Shown here in pieces: positions 14,171 through 26,666 of a stretch of 64,000 bases of DNA. The notes beneath the pieces were generated by a model. That model did not search any database. It saw nothing but the letters and a program-made list of their open reading frames with translations, and had not been told where the DNA came from. The stretch spans positions 12,314,334 to 12,378,333 of the forward strand of contig CM029378.1 in assembly GCA_017165825.1 (NCBI GenBank). Reading direction: 5' to 3'. The translations under genes were made by a program, and so were the position numbers. Position 1 is the stretch's first letter; every line of letters starts with the position of its first letter. The stretch is from Hepsetus odoe (taxonomy: Eukaryota > Chordata > Actinopteri > Characiformes > Hepsetidae).

Positions 14171-14420
14171 GACTGTTGGTCTAGTGGTTGGGGAGTTGCC
14201 CCGGATCGGAAGATTGTGGCTTCGATTCCCTCACCAGTAGGTTGTCCTGAGGTAGCTGAGGTACCGTCGCCGTCACTGCTCCCCAGGCACTTTCAGTAGC
14301 TGCCCCCTGCTGCACGTGTGTGCATGTGTGAAATGCAGAGGTTGAGTTTTGTTGTGTTGTGCTGTGCTGCGTTTCACAATGACAACGATAGTCACTTTCA
14401 CTTCACTTCACTTCACTTTC
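14171..14420 (+). mobile_element. tRNA-derived SINE (GGCCTAGTGGTTAGGGAG family)
   Basis: A-box-like TTGGTCTAGTGGTTG and B box TTCGATTCCC, then the shared body with GGCACTTTCAGTAGCTG, GAAATGCAGAGGTTGAG and a CACTTCA-repeat tail. The same family recurs at 31.05 and 48.65 kb. Confidence 0.8.
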
Positions 14421-14710
14421 ACAGTTGAATTGGCCTTGTTGTTCCAGCACTATTGAAAGAATATATCTGGCATGGACACCATTTAGAAGAATGTGGAGCA
14501 AAACAAAGCAATGAATTCTGGGATATTTTGTTTCCTTTCATTTCCTTCCTTTCCTTTTTATTTTCTCTGCCCTTCTCTCCTTTCTTCTTGACTGTAAAGC
14601 TTCTCTCAATACATTCATCATTCTCCATCAGCAGAAGTATGGCCAAAATTGAAGGACAGTCAATGGAGAAGGCCAGTCTGGACATGTTTACATTTGTGTG
14701 TTTGTGTATT

Positions 14711-14979
14711 TATGTGTGTGTGTGTGTGTGTGTGTGTTGATGCAGATATATTCTGTATATATACTGTATGTAATGTACTTTCACCTAGAGAGTTACATGG
14801 ATGTTCTAGCAAGAGATAGTTTGCAATAACAGCATCATTTCTTGCCAGCAGTGTCGCCAGTGAGCCTGTGAGAAGACTGGCTGTATCATCAGCAGCAACT
14901 AGACACCCTTCAGCACTTCAATCCATTTTTCTCCCATCTCAGGGGATAGTCTATGTGTGTGTGTGTGTGTGTGTGTGCG

Positions 14980-15010
<31 letters not shown>

Positions 15011-15022
15011 ATACGTGTATGT
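14711..15022. repeat. cluster of (TG)n microsatellites
   Basis: TG tracts at about 14711-14739 and 14951-15022, separated by unique sequence. Confidence 0.85.
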
Positions 15023-15140
15023 GCTTGCTGAGTCAGGAAAGACACAGGAGCCCCCAGCCATTCTGCTCCATTCTCTTTCTCTGCTGCTGGCAGACACACA
15101 CCATGGGCATGTAATCAATCAAAACTACTATGACAGATGA

Positions 15141-15143
<3 letters not shown>

Positions 15144-15181
<38 letters not shown>

Positions 15182-15230
15182 AGAGAGAGAGAGACAGAGA
15201 GAGAGGAGAAAGAATAGCAGAAAAAGGGAA

Positions 15231-15260
<30 letters not shown>
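15144..15260. repeat. (GT)n-(GA)n-(TG)n composite microsatellite
   Basis: GT tract, GAGAGA tract, then a second TG tract in close sequence. Confidence 0.9.
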
Positions 15261-15262
<2 letters not shown>

Positions 15263-15384
15263 AATGAGCATCTGCTGCTCTATATTTTCATTCACACACT
15301 AAATGAGTACATTTGGGTTTATCTGTGCATTTCTCAAATTATTAGAAGATGTGGCTCAGCAGTATGGAGCGGTATTGTCACTCA

Positions 15385-15655
15385 GTGTATGTGTGTGTGT
15401 GTGTGTGTGTGTATGTGTCTGTCTGTGTCTGCATGTCTCTGTGTGTGCACAGTTTCATGTGCATGCATGTTTTACGAGTGATGGCTCTCCATCCTTTCAT
15501 CCCAATGAATCACTCCTGGTTCCATCAATCATTCCGTCTGATTGTGTACTCAACAAAGGATTCTACTTTAAAAGACAAAATCTGTCCAGACACACACTTA
15601 TACACAAGCACACACTCACACACATGCACACACAAACACACAAACACACACACGC
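15385..15655. repeat. (GT)n and (CA)n tracts
   Basis: GT tract at 15385-15450 and CA-rich tract at about 15592-15655 flank unique sequence, giving opposed repeats that could pair. Confidence 0.8.
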
Positions 15656-16721
15656 ATGCATTCACAGCACAGCACTACTGCTTGCTGTTGTTATGATGGT
15701 AGCATTCTAATGCATGGGAAAAACCATTCCACCACTTCCCCACCCCCACAACATCTTTCATTAAAGTCCCACACAGCAGTGGCCATCACTTAGAGCAGTT
15801 TCCATGGTAACCCAACAGCAAACACTGATGACAGAGGAAACCCTTGCAGGGGTCTGGCCATCCTGGACCTCCTGGAGGAAGCACAATCAGAGACTGTCTG
15901 ATGGCTGTGGCGGGGATCTTACTTCCATGGACTGATCAGGGCAACTTCCTGTGCCATGCCTACTATCATCATACTATTATTCACAGACCACAGTTAGCTG
16001 TAACCTCTCAGTATGATTAGCTACGATGCACTCCGAGTGCCATGAACACCTATTGTTCTATTTAAAAACATCTTCAAGGGGCCTATATTGTACATTTTTC
16101 CTATCAATGAGGAGATGAAACTTATAGGGTATTTTTATATGATATCAGATTATAATAATAGAATGTTATTACATTAGATTACATTATTTGATATTTTTTA
16201 TTAGATAATTCAATTTAACACAATTAATGCCTTCTTTATAACTTCAACCTTAAAGTGCCATGGGCTGCATCAGCACCTATAAATGCAGCTTTTTTGATCT
16301 TTAAAACATCTGGCCTAGCACTTAATTTCCGTTTCTTATCCACATGGAATAGAGGTTGAATGTTTTAAAATGTAACACGTTTACATACTAAAGAAAATTT
16401 GATTTCCATAATATACGAACCTGTCTCTCCAACTTAATTGCCTAGCAACCTAGACAAGGCCACTGTTTAAACAGTTTTTATCTGCTACATTTTTAAAAAG
16501 GGTGCCACAAATTTTATGTGAGTAATGCAAAAACACTCTGTCCACTTTAGTTCCCTAAACAACTATTTTTGTAAATATAATATTTGGACCTTTTTGCACC
16601 TCATGTAAAGTCTATTTAGCAGTTTAATGATTCTTCCGAGGACAACCACTCCTGGAGTGATGCATATTTTGAGCTAAGTGAGACTGATGTATAAATATTT
16701 CAAAACACTCACTCTGCAGTC

Positions 16722-16903
16722 CAGGGGTGTCGAACTCCAGTCCTGGAGGGCCGGCATGCACCACAGTTTTGTAGTTTCCCTCCTCAAACACACTCACTAC
16801 ACCCGCCACTAAGTGTGAACCGGGTGTGCTTAAGGAGGGAAATTACAGAATTGTGCAAGAGTCCCGGACTCTGGCCCTCCAGGACTGGAGTTTGACACCC
16901 GTG
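16722..16903. mobile_element. hAT-like foldback MITE
   Basis: Terminal inverted repeats of about 30 bp (CAGGGGTGTCGAACTCCAGT left; reverse complement of GGAGTTTGACACCCGTG right). An inner inverted repeat is also visible (TAGTTTCCCTCCT versus AGGAGGGAAATTA). Flanking 8-mers CTGCAGTC and CTCTAGGC agree at 5 of 8 positions, a possible decayed target-site duplication. Confidence 0.7.
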
Positions 16904-17313
16904 CTCTAGGCCATGTATTAATACTCATGAACCTTCCATTTTAAATTATTTTTTATGTGTGTGACAAATCTATGCCAAGGTGCATCTTTGCTCAGTCGTT
17001 AAAAAATAATTTATTTTATGTTTCCTTGGCCCTGCATGTTTTGCACATATTCACTTCTTTTGTTTTCTTTCACATTCAATTTCTGTATCTGCTTTCACAT
17101 CTTATACTGCTTATTAATTGAATTGTGTTTATTTATTTATTTAATATTTTTCCCTTAGTTCTGGTTAATCCTTCTGGTTAAATCTTACTTAGTTTGTTTT
17201 GCATTTTACATGTTTTACATGTAAGCGTTATCGAGTCAAGCTCCTTGTGTGTAAAACATACTTGCTAAAATTAAGTGATTCTGATCTAATTCACAAAGGG
17301 CTCTGGCATCATA

Positions 17314-17490
17314 CATTTACGGCATTTAGCAGACGCTCTTATCCAGAGCGACAGTCCCCCGGAGCAATTCAGGGTTAAGGGTCTTGCTCAGGGACCCAGT
17401 GATGGTAGTACTAAAGGTGGGATTTGAACCTGGGACCTCTTGAGCCATTGGTCCATAGGCAAGTGTCCTACCACTAGACCACCACCACCC
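17314..17490 (-). mobile_element. tRNA-derived SINE, copy 2 (TTTACGGCATTTAGCAG family)
   Basis: Starts CATTTACGGCATTTAGCAGA, includes CTTATCCAGAGCGAC and the reverse B box GGATTTGAACCTGGGACC, and ends CTACCACTAGACCACC. Minus orientation. Confidence 0.8.
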
Positions 17491-20073
17491 GCATACAAAT
17501 AACCTTGTAAGAATATAAAAGAAATAGTAGTGAAACTATGTTGTAATTACAATACACTCAACATCTCACTGTACAGCACAACCCAGGCTACTTTACTGTG
17601 TCATTTTTATTGAGTACATTATTGCATAATTTTCTGTTGTTGGTCATTCAGCGTCATTAATGCTAACTGCACAATGTATCATGATTAGACTTGGACTTAC
17701 TCACTGATATAAATGAAGTAGAGTAAACCTACTGTCAATACGATTAAACCTCTATACTCCCAAAAAGCTTTCTTTCTCGGAATCTTTGCCGTCCACATAA
17801 GGCTCTCATTTGTCAGAGTTTTTGTAAGAGAGGGAGAGGCTGTCATCAATGTCAAGCTGGTGTAACATACCTTGCATGCAAATATTTTAAAACTAACTGT
17901 TCATGAGTCACTTCCTTTATGTAGGTTGGGTTCTGCTGCTGGAACTAGTCAACTCACTAATGTCAAACTCTCCAAAGTATTGTCTTCACATTCAACCATT
18001 TCCTAACAAGTTTGCACAATCATAAGAATTAGGCAACTGATTACAGGATAATTTCCACAAACACAGCTATTCCTACTCAGATTTTACTGCAACATCCCAT
18101 TTTGTGTATTAAAGGCATGTTGGTGAAATTGACATGGGAGATGTTCGAGCACTTGGGATCATTTTTATGTTGCGCTAAACACACTGAATAGCTCATCTCT
18201 CCCAGGGGAGTTGCAAAACCAGCGCCTGTACCAAAGAGCTGCTGTTTTCTACTCAGCTTTCGAAACACCATTAATGTAGCGTTTCAGATAAAAGCTCAAC
18301 TGAAACATTGTTCAAGTCCAAATACAAGTAGGTTTGATGGCCCAACAGCTTCTTCTCATGCAATTTCTTTTACACTGATTTTGCCATAAAAAGAAGACAG
18401 AAAACTCTTTCCTGAGCAATAAAATCTTACAAATTCTTCAGCACTTTAGAGATCCTTTAGACAGAGGTTGACTGACCACCATTTCCATTGTGCATATGAG
18501 TGTGTTGTTCCAATGTGGCCTTGGGGCTGTGGGTAGGGGCCCCACCTAGGGGGCATTCTCTGTGCCCCAACTCTCTTACACTCTGTTCATTATCCCTGAG
18601 GTACAGTTCCCCTTTTGCCTCACCAACCCTTCTGCCTTTTGGTAGCATGTGGAACATGTCACAGCGCTTTTATAATGGGAGCACTTTTAGCTGTCAATCA
18701 AGCACTCCCAAGGGGGTGTAAATGAGACCCCCCGCCAGCTGCTGATCCCTCACGCCATCACTGAAGCGGCCAAGCCAAGCGCAGCATGCCGCTCTGCCAA
18801 GCTCTTAAACACATCTAAATCAAATAGTTCCTTCACTAACTCAGCATTTATACAGCCCTGCTTTTAAAATATAACTTCTGCTCAGAGACAGAAGTGCGGA
18901 CGGGCCGGTGCAAATTCAGATGGGCGCACAGCCAAATGCTACTCCGAAGACACCCTCACCCCTCTCTGCCTTCAGTTAGTTAGGTGTGCTTCTATGTCAG
19001 CTCAAAAGAGTTTATAATGACAGCACACCTGGAATTAAACCAAAGCGTCTAGAAGTGACATTTGCTGCATAAGGTCACCATTTTCATTAATTTCCAGAAA
19101 ATATCTTATAAAACACAATTCTATTTGTAAATGTGTAGATGTGGAATTGATCCAATGAAACAAGCAAATAAATCTCATTTCAAAGCATGCAAACTCAAGG
19201 AGATATTTCATATAGCTTTTTTCCCTCTCTGTAGCTTTGATTGATTTGATATGCCATCCATTGGGGGTTGGACAGCTGGCCATCTAGCAATAGTTGTGCA
19301 TGGATCACTGAGAGGCATAGTGCTGCTGTATATAAAGATAGATTGTAGCAATGCCATTAATGGAACTTAGATGGCTTGTCCTGCCTGCCGGGTATTGTAT
19401 GTATGTGTGTGCATATGGGTGTGTTTGTTTGTGTGTGTATACGTGTGTGTTAACAGGAACACAGGAAAAAAGCAGGATACTTTTTCAGGCTCACTAAAAT
19501 TATCCTGACATTGTGCTTTTGTGTGAATCACATGTTCAAAGTTTATTTCAAGTTTATTCCACATTGGGTATTACACACATAATTAATACATATACTGTAG
19601 TTCACTTGAAGGAATTTATTCTAAAATGATATCTATCAGTTTTTTAGAATTTTATAGGTATTAAACATGATATATAAATGTGTATCATGAAAAAGAAAAA
19701 GTATGAAAATGAATATGTCAAATATATTGACATCGTTGGACTGAACACATTGTACAACACAGGTACAACACATTGTATCCCCCCTTTTTCTTTTTTTTTC
19801 TGATACTGTCAAATTCCAGCTGTGCTTTTCCAGTGCTGAGACACAATTAGAATTTGACTGAAGTAAATATTTAAAATTTAAAATTTAAATGAAAAATATT
19901 TAAAAATATTTTGTGGAACTGATTACTTCAAATTTGAACAAATGATTATTTTTTCAGCGAATGCTTGATGCATGTAAAGAGCAGCATCATGTGGTGTATG
20001 TGTATGTGTTATTTTAAATATACATGCATGTATAGAAAAAAAACATAGACATGTATGACTTATGACTTAAAGG

Positions 20074-20094
20074 ATGTGTGTGTTGTGTGTGTGT

Positions 20095-20144
<50 letters not shown>

Positions 20145-20180
20145 TGTGTCTGTGTCTGTGTATGCGCGTGTGTGTGTGTG
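20074..20180. repeat. (GT)n microsatellite
   Basis: About 100 bp of GT with TCTGTG variants at its right end. It abuts the purine-rich tract that follows. Confidence 0.95.
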
Positions 20181-20940
20181 GAGGTGACAGAGTGGGGAGC
20201 TGAGGGAGTCAAGGTGTTGGTGACATAGGGGAAGGAATGAGAAGAAAGAGAGACAGATTCGGAGGGGGGCGCGAACAACAGAGCTGTAGGAGGGAGGGGG
20301 CAAATTCAGCACGGGGAAAGGCGAACAAGAGAAAAGGAGAAAGAGGGGAAGGAGTGAGACAGAGCCCCAGAGAGAGTGGTGGGGAAGAGTGGGAAAAAAA
20401 AACAGAGAGAATGGAGAGAGGTAGAGAAAGGGGGGTGATGATAGTGGAGGAGATGGCCTCAGGGAGGCACAGTCGGAGAGCCGGTGCAGTGGAAGCGTAA
20501 ACACTCTTTGTCTGTGTCCTCTTCAGGCACTACAATAAGCGCTTTCGGATAGGGGGGTGGGCGAAAGATACAGAGACAAACAGAAAGAGAGGGAGTCAGA
20601 GAGATAGAGCCAAAGATTGGCTGTGAGAAAGAGGGATGGAAGGAGAAGGGGACAGATATGAAGAGCCTTTGCGGAAGTGGAGAGAAAAGAGAGTGTCAAA
20701 AGGGGATGATAAAGACTAGAAAAGGAGGGATCAGAGGCTTTTAGAGCAAGAAACAGTGGAAAGGTGGAGAGAAAAAAGAGAGAGAGAGATAAGAAATACA
20801 AGAAAAAGTGGACAGGTTATGGCTGTGTAGGCTAAGTAGGAGCAAAGAGAAAGAGAGTGAAAAAGAGATAAATAGCATAAAAGGGGGAAGTAGAGAGAGT
20901 CAAAGGAAAGGAGGAAAAAGAGAGAGTAGATGCCATGGAG
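20181..20940. repeat. long purine-rich (GA/GGA) strand-asymmetric tract
   Basis: About 750 bp of strongly A+G-rich plus strand (AGAGAG, GGAGG, GAAAGAG motifs), broken only by a few pyrimidine-containing segments near 20,490-20,560. Reading frames here are low-complexity artefacts. Confidence 0.75.
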
Positions 20941-21050
20941 TGGACTGCTGAGAGGAGAAATGCATGCCGTGAGTTTGTTTTGTCACTGAAAGCTCCCACC
21001 TGCTACTTCAGCAGTTCCTGCTCAACCAGCCTACCAACCCCCTAAGCAAA

Positions 21051-21051
<1 letters not shown>

Positions 21052-21130
<79 letters not shown>

Positions 21131-21140
21131 ACACACACAG
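21052..21140. repeat. (CA)n microsatellite
   Basis: Nearly pure CA for about 85 bp. Confidence 0.97.
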
Positions 21141-24100
21141 TCTGAGAAAACAGGCTTTACGCCAAACCATAACACAGGTGTGTCAGGGGGCCTGAGGCAG
21201 GAGTGTCTGACAGATACACTAAACCAGTTTGCTGCTGCTCTGTCATCATCCCCTTTAGCCAGCTCTGTTTACTGCACTGTCAGCCCTGAATGAGCCTCAT
21301 CAATCCAAACCAAACCCAGACTTTACACACTACCTAAATGCCCATGGTACCCCGGCTTTGAGTAATAAATGATAATGTTGTTAATCTAAAAAGAATGTGT
21401 TTCAAAAAGCCACGCCACGCCATGAATATATGGCAGAGCATATACCTTTTCTTCTGTCCCCACTGTGCATCTGCCAGTGTTTGGTACAAGCCTAAATTTG
21501 CATCACAAAGTGACTGCAACAATTCACAGCACAAATCCAGACACATTTGGTTTAGTTAATGACAGAATATTCAATGAACACGGTAATGACCATTCACAAT
21601 GGAAAAATAATAACCACTTGGTAACATAACATAAATTAAAGGCTACTATTAAAATCTCCTAAAGCTTATAGTCTGTCTCAGTGGTGATGCTTCCTCAATG
21701 GCAAAAGACTTTTACCCAGGTTAAAGACATATAATAGTTTAATGCCATGCACCACCTTCCTGGACTTGTAGAACAAATATAGCCCCTTATGGCAAAGGTA
21801 CAGCAATGATAACCAGACATTAAAAGCCCTTATATTGCTGTATTACTAAAAATGCTTCTGAACATTCTGCATGATGTCTGGCCTAAATGTATGAATGTGT
21901 TCATAGGGGAGCAGTAATTGCAGAATGGGCAAAATAGCAAAAGATTTAACAATATTTTTTTTATATAAATTTATATACCTATAAAACTCAGATGCAGAGG
22001 CTCACTGGTGACATTAGATGGAAAATAGCATTAGTTTTGTTGTGGACATTGCTAACTTAAAAGAGGTTCTTGTCACTGGAATTATGTTATTAAAATATTA
22101 ATTAAATAGTTTCTTAATATATTTTTATATTATAATTTAAGTCTTCAGATTAAACTTGGTTTGTTTTTCACAGCTGTTATCTTTTGGCAATTGAATCACA
22201 AATTTAAACAAATGAGCAAACGTTGCTGGAGACACAGATGTGGGTTCCCTGGTGGACAGTTTTTGCATACAAGTCTCTGCCTGCATCTTGTCACTCAGTA
22301 CTGGTAATGAGCACCCACGATGTGGTCAGGGCTATGATGTGGCATTAATGGCATGAGGCGTCTTCTGAAGTGGCCATTCGTTAATTAAGAAACGTCACCA
22401 GGGGAGCACGTAGGGAGAAAGGCACCATTCACACAGGGCGCTCCTTTTGAAGCCTGCCTTAAACTGATTTTGCAAGCTATTATTTGTTTCAGCATTTTGA
22501 TTTCACTCTTAATGAAGTAGCCTTTTATATCCCCTTCACTTTTTCTTCCCCTTTATGGCATGCTGTGAGTCATAATGAGTTTGATCAAGGTGTGTCCAAA
22601 CTAGTGCTAGCGCTAATCGTTCCAAGCCATCATCAGCAGGTGCAGTGTCAAAACGAGTTGACCTTCCTCTAACGACCCATTCGTGATGTAATTATAACAC
22701 CAACTGTCCGCCGCCGCTGCTTGTTACTCTCACACTGAGGGTTTGTGTCCAAGGTTGTTGCTGTCTGGACTGCAAGAGAGGCTTTAACTGAAGCAGACGG
22801 TTTTGTGCTTTTTCAGAGTAGTGGTAAGGAAAGTGTTGGATCATTACACCTGTATAGTGAACAAGTGTGTGATGTGGGCTTGCTGATCTGATAGTATATC
22901 TGCATTTGGCTTTTAAGAAGCATCGTGGCAGCTATTAAGAGATTCACGGTGAAGGAAGGTGGAACTATCTTCATCTCTTAGATCCCGAACACAGGACCAG
23001 CATTAGCTGGTTGACTTTCATGCCAAATCTTCATTTTCCTGATAGGTGGTCCAAAACCAACCACTATGCTTACAGTACACATAGCCTAAAAATGCAGAGG
23101 AACAAAAATACTCAGTGGCATACTAAGACTCTCGTTCAAAGGAAAGTTATCTATAGCCAGACATAAGATAAATGCACACACCTTACTTTTCACAAGGGTA
23201 TGAGGGCATGGGGCTCATGTCTCCAATGGCAACGGACCCCTGAGTCCTCAGTATGAGTCTGGAGGAAGGAGCATAGTGGGAAAAGAGCTTACATAGGGCC
23301 TCATCAGCACACCCAAAGAACAGCGGGTAGACAATGCCTCATGCACACGCTCATATAATGGGCCTTTTAATTGATGATTAGGCCTTCTTGGATAAACATT
23401 GCCTTGATTTACGGCTGCATTTGAAAAATGGCTAATGAGAGAGGAGCTACAGGGCTGTTAACCCTTTGAAGTTCAGAAGAAACAGAAGCAGGGAGAGCAG
23501 AAGTTCTTCCCCACCCTAAGGGCTGCTGGAGTAAGGAAGGCCATGGTAAGGCTGGTAGCCAAGCGCTGGATTTGGAGCCCCAATAAAAAGCTTATTTATT
23601 CACCCTTCTTCTTGCTGGTCCTCTTCCTTCCCTTGTACTTGCCAAAACCACAGCATGAGTAAACTTTCAGTTATTGACCTTTGCCACAGTTTGTTGAATA
23701 TGTACATATACACCCACCTCACGCAAATCTCCATGAAAGTTATGATTCCCAGTAAAATAAGCAATGAAGTCGATTAACACTGCACATATGCAAAAAGCCC
23801 TTGTAAAGTGTACAAGCTTAGCTTATCTCTTTGTAAGCTGGATACCAGAGGGGCATTACTATTACAGACAGAGAAAGAAGAAAGAATGCTTTCACAATGC
23901 TCTTGCTTCAGCAGAGGCAGTTTGGCCTAGAGCAGAAAGATGATATGCACAGGAGGCCATGAAAGGTCTGTAGCTGCCCTTATTGTGTGGGGTGTGTTAG
24001 GCACATAGTGATTGATTTGCATGATGTGTTGAATTCCTAGAGCTGGAACATGGTGTGCTCTGAGCTGGAGACCAGGCTGAATTGTGTGGCTATTAAGAAA

Positions 24101-26226
24101 TATTCATGGAACACCATATGTGGCCTTTGTAAGCATTGTAAGCATACAAAACTGCAGGGCTGACATTCCAAAAACATTCATTTTAGTTGGATGAAATGCA
24201 CCAATCCGTGACACCACCTACCGCAATTACCACGAATACAAAAAGCGCTAAGTCATCTTCAGCCAGGGCAGGCTTACTGTGGTTGTGCTCAGCCTGCAGC
24301 ATCACGGTATAAATGAAAACAGGGCCAAATAATCACAGGGATGACTCTGTTGAAAAGCTAATTGATCTCATACACAAACAGAATTAAGTTAAAAGCCATT
24401 GGACTGTGTCTGGTTCTCTGTTATCACCCAGGCCGAGTTGAACTAGCCTGGCCTTCCAGAGAAAGAGAGTGCAAGAGAAATGATGTTCAAGGTCTGGGTG
24501 AGAAATGGTGTAGAAAGAGAGAGTGGGTGTGTGTGTGTGTGTGTTGGGAGGGTGAAATTAAGCGTCTAGTGTTAATTCAAAAAAGATTTCAAGGGAAGGT
24601 TTAACCAAAAGGATGTGTCTCACAATAGAATCACTTAATCAGGGGCTCAAGTGCTTGAATGAGGGATCCATCTGTTCTGTGTAGCATCTGATTTTCCCTT
24701 TTAACACCTTCCTTCTCCAAATTACACCACGTTGGTCCAATTTATCATGGACAGGCTCTCAGATATAGGTGTTTTTTTTCCGAAAAGGAATAAAAAACAG
24801 GACTGCTTGTGGTATAACTTTGTTTCATTACCACTCTATAAGAGATGATCAGATAAAAATTCATGTTGCTGAGATCAGAACCCCGCCCTGCAGCTAATTC
24901 AATCTGCAAATAGGCAAATACGGCAAACTTCATCTTCTATGGTCACACAGCTAATTGGCGAGAAAGGGAGGGGGAATGGGGAAGTGTCAGTAAGAACAGC
25001 GAACGCTAGTAGCAAATCAGCATGTATAAAAGCTATATCAGGAACAGTGAGAGAGACAAAAGCCTTGTCATTTTGCCTAGTTGTGTATGCACATACATAC
25101 AGCTGCACTCCATTGTATTGCAGTTTAATGCTGCATAACGTAATGAAAACTGATATCAGGAAACATTGAAACATTATAGGACATAATTGGAATATAAAAA
25201 TGTACATATATATGAAAGCTTTTTTAGAGCATTTCTGTTGTTGACCATCATGAAATGGTTTCGGCCAGTGTTTTCATGTGGTATTTACAAAAAAGGTTTG
25301 TTTCACAGAAGCAGCAATCACTATCAAATACCTTTCAAATAAACAGCTAGAGTGGTGTTTGTGATCCAGAACTTATCGTCCAATCTTTTCTGATGCTAAC
25401 TTACTCACAGCAATGTACCAATGTTTAGTGTAATGCCATTGCAGAAGAGTAAACGCTGTAACTGCAACAAAAGATGGCAAAAACTCACAATTAATACAAT
25501 TGATTTAAGAAGAAACAATGGATAAGCATCTACACACTTTCATGATGTGTGACTACACCATACCTTCTTCATAAATGTAGGTATAAATCTATTTTGACAA
25601 CTGTAACAGTGTCACAAAAAGTACACATAGAGTTTAAAGCAAGCAGCTAGAAACAATGCAGTGTGTCCTAAAGATATTGAGGCCAGTTCTGAGTACTGCC
25701 AACTCCACATCCAACAACCCACAACCAGTACCTACCTACTGACAAGGAGTTTATAGAACCTCTCTCATTCTCTCTCATCCATGATCCATGAAACACTTCC
25801 ATTATTTTCCATCCTGTCAGGGGTGGTTGAAGAGAGCATGGAGAGAAAACCTGAGAGCACAGCCTGGCCCTCAATCCACACTGCCACACACAGCAGCCTT
25901 TGCGTATGTGTTTGATCTTAGGCATAAAGCCAGAACACTCACAGCACCACAGCTAAGAATAAACAAAATCCAAAGTACCACACAGGGCCAGGAGCACATC
26001 ATACCTCTACATTACTACAGCATGATTTCAGTTCCTCCATCTCTACTGTTGAGTCTCCACCATCACCCAGTAACTTCAGCAACTTTTTTGGGTGCTCTCT
26101 GTCTCTCTGTCTCTTTCTCTCTCTCTCCCCCTTTTTTAATCTCTCTCTTTATCAAAATTTCAAGATTGCCATTTTTGTTTCCATTTTTTCTCCCTTTCTT
26201 TATTTTTAATGCTTTAGTTTTCTCCC
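21141..26226. other. non-coding region, largely unique
   Basis: No exon and few repeats. 22,380-24,330 is unusually free of low-complexity sequence and rich in TAAT-type homeobox cores (for example TTTTAATTGATGATTAGG near 23,366). Candidate cis-regulatory DNA, not proven. Confidence 0.35.
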
Positions 26227-26255
26227 TTATGCATCTCTCTCACTCACTCACACAC

Positions 26256-26308
<53 letters not shown>
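26227..26308. repeat. (CT)n microsatellite
   Basis: CTCACTCA lead followed by a pure CT tract. Confidence 0.95.
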
Positions 26309-26312
<4 letters not shown>

Positions 26313-26595
26313 ATCTCTCAGTCCAACTCTCACATTTACAAAACTTACAAACAAGTCTCTTTAACATGAAAATTCTATTGTGCAATGGCAGGTAGGACGC
26401 ATTGATGTAATAAAGCAGTGAAGGGCCTAACGAGACGACTGGCCATGACAATTAAGACCAAACAAAAATAAAAATAGTGTCTTTGCTGCCATGGCATTAA
26501 AAACCAGTGACATTTACAGACCTGTATTTAATCACTAGCTCATGCTGTTCGCCAGGTACCCCATTACACCATGTAATAAATCTTTTATAGCGGGG

Positions 26596-26609
26596 GAGAG
26601 AGCGCGAGC

Positions 26610-26663
<54 letters not shown>
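26596..26663. repeat. (GA)n microsatellite
   Basis: GCGAGCGAGAGA lead and pure GA tract. Confidence 0.95.

Positions 26664-26666
<3 letters not shown>

Larger units (their letters stand above)
9831..20073. other. non-coding, repeat-bearing region
   Basis: Between the listed LINE, SINE, MITE and microsatellite entries I see no exon. Non-repetitive patches (15,780-16,060 and 18,480-18,800) look constrained by eye; the first contains an RFX-like site GTTTCCATGGTAAC at 15798-15811. Confidence 0.4.

Noticed and set aside
20520..20560. Possible micro-exon after TCCTCTTCAG reading HYNKRFRIG
   Set aside because: No clear donor and no linked exons; embedded in purine-rich sequence.
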